A stretch of 64,000 nt of DNA. It comes from Syntrophomonas sp. DTU019. Its GTDB lineage: Bacteria; Bacillota; Syntrophomonadia; Syntrophomonadales; Syntrophomonadaceae. Positions 61,891 to 64,000 of the stretch are shown in pieces. Position numbers and translations under genes: made by a program. Under the pieces are notes generated by a model. It was not told the DNA's origin and ran no database searches. It worked only from the letters and a program-made list of their open reading frames with translations. Positions within the stretch are counted from its first letter, which is position 1, and the number at the start of each line of letters is the position of its first letter. Location: positions 1-64,000 of the forward strand of contig CAJYDM010000009.1 in NCBI GenBank assembly GCA_913757435.1, written 5' to 3'.

Positions 61891-63447
61891 TTGACATTTG
61901 ATGAAAAACTGGACCTGCTCATGAATATTACCAAAACTTCCAACAGCCTGTTAGCCCGCAATATTGCCCTGGATGCTTCCTTTGTAAGCCGTTTGCGCCG
62001 GGGAGTCCGCGCCCCGGTGGAGAGCGCCGGATACATCCCGGCCATGGCCCGGTATTTTTCCCGTATATGCAGTTCCGATTATCAAAAAGCTGCCCTGTTT
62101 GAAGCCATTAAAACCAATTCCTCCATTAAGCCTCACGAATCAGACACAATGGAACATTTGATCCTAAACTGGCTGAAGGAAAAAGGGCCTGATAATCCAA
62201 ATCCGATTGATAGTTTTCTCATGGAAGTGGGACAATTTCAATTTAAAAGGAATGCTCCTGCTGTGGAGGAGGCGGCAGCTCTCATTGATCCCGGTCCCAT
62301 AAAGGATGTGGAAATGTTTTATGGCGTGGAAGGAAAGCGTAGGGCTGCTTTGTATTTTCTTACGCTGGTGTCTCAGAATAAAACCCCGCAAACCCTGTTA
62401 CTATACAGCAACGAGGATTTGAGCTGGCTGTCAGATAATCCAGAATATTTTGCCCGCTGGTCAGCCCTTATGTTTCAGGTATTGAAAAATGGCAACCGAA
62501 TTAAAATAATACATACCATTAACCGTAATTTTGATGAAATGTTGACCGGTATTAGAGGTTGGGTGCCGATTTACATGACTGGGTCCATTGAACCTTATTA
62601 CTGCCCGAAAACCCGTGATGGCATCTTTCGGCGCACCTTGTTCATCGCTCCTCAAACAGCCGCCGTAACATCTTCCTCGGTACGGGATGATATCAAAAAC
62701 ACCGCCAACTTGCTTTTCACCCGCCAGGAAGCGATTCATGCCCTGCAGAGCGAATATCAAGATTATTTGGCCCTCTGTCGGCCTCTGATGCGTATATTCA
62801 ACCCTTTCAACCCGGGAAATTATTTGGAAACCCTAGCCGAATTCGAAGCGGAAAAAGGCGATACCATTTTAAAAACAAATTCCCTCAGCAACATAACCAT
62901 GCCGGCTGAGCTGGTTTCGTACCAGCTAGAGCATCTTCCCAATTCAGCTGCTGAATCGCTTATTGCCTATCAGCAAGAAAAAACCAGCCGCTTTCTCGCT
63001 TTGCTGAAAGATCACTGTTTTACCGAAATAATTACCTTGCCAGCGCTGGAAACCATCCTGCAAGGCAGAGTGGTGATGGGTTTTTCAGATATGCCCAATG
63101 GAACGCCGGTGTATTACACGCCCCAGGAATACAAAGAGCATCTGAAAAATGTGATCAAACTGCTTAAGACCCATAAAAACTATCACGTGCATTTAACCAG
63201 CGACAATCATCTGGACGGCAGCATGGTCTATGTCAAAGAAGGAGTAGGGGTTTTGGTGGGCAAGACTACTTCACCCTCGGTTGTTTTTGCCATCAATGAA
63301 AGCAATATGACAGCTGCCTTCTGGGAATACATGAATATCCATCTGCAAAAAATTGCAGGTGATAAATCTGACCGACATGCAACCATTGCCCGTCTGGAAA
63401 GCACTGCAGCCCAGCTCAAAGAAGCCGCCAAGTATCGTTCTCGCTGA
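61891..63447 (+). CDS. HTH-type regulator divergent from the effector operon
   Basis: A 518-residue protein. The first about 70 residues (FDEKLDLLMNITKTSNSLLA, LDASFVSRLRRGVRAPVES) resemble an XRE-type HTH. The rest is a large alpha/beta region (FYGVEGKRRAALYFLTLVSQ, RWSALMFQVLKNGNRIKIIHT, IEPYYCPKTRDGIFRRTLF) without a known domain that I can name. It could bind a ligand or protein signal. The TTG at 61891 is chosen because AAGGAGGGG lies about 8 nt upstream; the frame is open from an ATG at 61867. Two palindromes sit in the shared promoter region. A bidirectional hairpin follows the stop codon. Confidence 0.72.
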   Translation: MTFDEKLDLLMNITKTSNSLLARNIALDASFVSRLRRGVRAPVESAGYIPAMARYFSRICSSDYQKAALFEAIKTNSSIKPHESDTMEHLILNWLKEKGPDNPNPIDSFLMEVGQFQFKRNAPAVEEAAALIDPGPIKDVEMFYGVEGKRRAALYFLTLVSQNKTPQTLLLYSNEDLSWLSDNPEYFARWSALMFQVLKNGNRIKIIHTINRNFDEMLTGIRGWVPIYMTGSIEPYYCPKTRDGIFRRTLFIAPQTAAVTSSSVRDDIKNTANLLFTRQEAIHALQSEYQDYLALCRPLMRIFNPFNPGNYLETLAEFEAEKGDTILKTNSLSNITMPAELVSYQLEHLPNSAAESLIAYQQEKTSRFLALLKDHCFTEIITLPALETILQGRVVMGFSDMPNGTPVYYTPQEYKEHLKNVIKLLKTHKNYHVHLTSDNHLDGSMVYVKEGVGVLVGKTTSPSVVFAINESNMTAAFWEYMNIHLQKIAGDKSDRHATIARLESTAAQLKEAAKYRSR

Positions 63448-63482
63448 GCCAACATAGGGACACGTTCTTCTGGTTGGCTCAG
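63444..63482. terminator. Bidirectional hairpin between convergent genes
   Basis: CTGAGCCAAC (63444-63453) and GTTGGCTCAG (63473-63482) form a 10-bp stem that overlaps the stop codon of the regulator gene. The leftward ECF gene ends just beyond. No T-run. Confidence 0.6.
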
Positions 63483-63499
63483 TTGACTATCCTGTGTAG

Positions 63500-64000
63500 T
63501 TACAGCGCATCGTTACATTGCTCAATAACACTGGTAACCTCAAGCTTTTTGCGATACCTTAACAAAATGTGATAGAAGGAAGGCCCCAATAAAACGGCAA
63601 ATGCGACGTTGCCCAGTGCATGCAAGGTATCGAACACCAGGCTGGCCAGGTATGTGGCCAAGAAAGTCTGCAGGTTGAGGGGATATACAAAGCCCACCCA
63701 GTGCCATATATTCATCAGCCATCCGAAAAGATAGCCGCAAAATCCCGATAAGGCCGCAAATAGCAGCAATGGAAATTGGTTCGGCCGGGCCGGGAGGAGC
63801 CCGGCGAGTAACCCGCACAAGCCCCAAGAAAACATCTGCCATGGAGTCCAGGGTCCCTGGCCCAGAAAGAAATTGGACACCAGGGCGCCCACTGCCCCAA
63901 CCATAAACCCGGTTTGAGAGCCGAAGACATATCCGGAAATCATAACCACGAATGTGGCTGGTTGAATGCCCGCTATAACCGCAAAAGGGACCCGGACGAT
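63500..64000 (-). CDS. ECF transporter S component (5' end outside window)
   Basis: The open frame extends to the window edge, so the N-terminus is missing (167 residues visible). About five hydrophobic segments. GYVFGSQTGFMVGAVGALVSNFFLGQGPWTPWQM is the characteristic core of energy-coupling-factor substrate-binding (S) components, split here as GYVFGSQTGFMVGAVGAL then VSNFFLGQGPWTPWQM. Downstream lies GFCGYLFGWLMNIWHWVGF. The S component captures a vitamin or similar micronutrient for the ECF ATPase/T module encoded elsewhere. Substrate unknown. The apparent ATG at 63949 is internal. Confidence 0.82.
   Translation of the reverse strand: MVRVPFAVIAGIQPATFVVMISGYVFGSQTGFMVGAVGALVSNFFLGQGPWTPWQMFSWGLCGLLAGLLPARPNQFPLLLFAALSGFCGYLFGWLMNIWHWVGFVYPLNLQTFLATYLASLVFDTLHALGNVAFAVLLGPSFYHILLRYRKKLEVTSVIEQCNDAL

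Overview
The window looks like a chromosomal piece of a spore-forming, anaerobic Gram-positive bacterium of the class Clostridia. A Syntrophomonas- or Peptococcaceae-like genome is my best guess, from overall gene style only. The pointers are a YtrH-type sporulation membrane protein, S-layer-homology (SLH) surface proteins, copper-amine-oxidase-like stalk domains, HelD, ECF transporter and DUF2935 genes, strong AGGAGG ribosome binding sites and frequent GTG/TTG starts. No rRNA, intact tRNA, CRISPR array or complete insertion sequence was seen.

Layout. 1-2 kb: the 5' part of a secreted stalk-domain protein, divergent from a small HTH regulator/membrane protein pair. 2.5-5.7 kb: a c-di-AMP (ydaO-type) riboswitch followed by a glycine betaine ABC transporter operon (binding protein, ATPase, permease) that ends in a strong terminator. 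6-8.2 kb: a glycosyltransferase and a GDP-mannose-3,5-epimerase-like sugar epimerase. 8.2-9.1 kb: ytrH and a ytrI-like gene. 9.3-11.9 kb: a DUF2935 protein and a GAF/histidine-kinase gene that is split by a frameshift. 11.9-16 kb: a three-gene MacAB-like efflux/lipoprotein-type ABC system. 16.3-18 kb: a PadR regulator with a double palindromic operator and its membrane partner.

18.1-37.8 kb is an accessory-looking region bracketed by two different tRNA 3'-end remnants. It holds three SLH surface proteins, two large MalT-like STAND regulators (one ending in a LuxR HTH, one in a SARP/BTAD-like domain), a truncated serine-recombinase tail, a DUF2442 gene and an apparently older block (membrane protein, acyl-carrier-like protein lacking its serine, HelD). 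37.8-45.7 kb returns to housekeeping-type genes: a fibronectin/stalk-domain surface protein, an AraC regulator with a decayed duplicate of its 3' end nearby, a macrodomain protein, a frameshifted hemerythrin, adenine deaminase and an isochorismatase-like hydrolase.

45.8-61.7 kb is the most interesting part. About twelve genes run leftward from a palindrome-rich intergenic region shared with a divergent regulator (61.9-63.4 kb). The centrepiece is a secreted protein of about 2066 residues. It has a signal peptide, 70-residue repeats, roughly 108 tandem five-residue repeats of the type [F/Y][D/N]xxG, and a C-terminal domain that I read as an edema-factor/CyaA/ExoY-type nucleotidyl cyclase toxin domain. 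Its stop codon overlaps the start of a gene that is a candidate immunity partner. Two small membrane proteins lie upstream. Three zinc-ribbon proteins, LemA and a DUF2207 membrane protein lie downstream. I propose that this is a toxin/surface-effector locus with its own membrane machinery and regulator; that is inference from gene order and motifs. The window ends inside an ECF transporter S-component gene.
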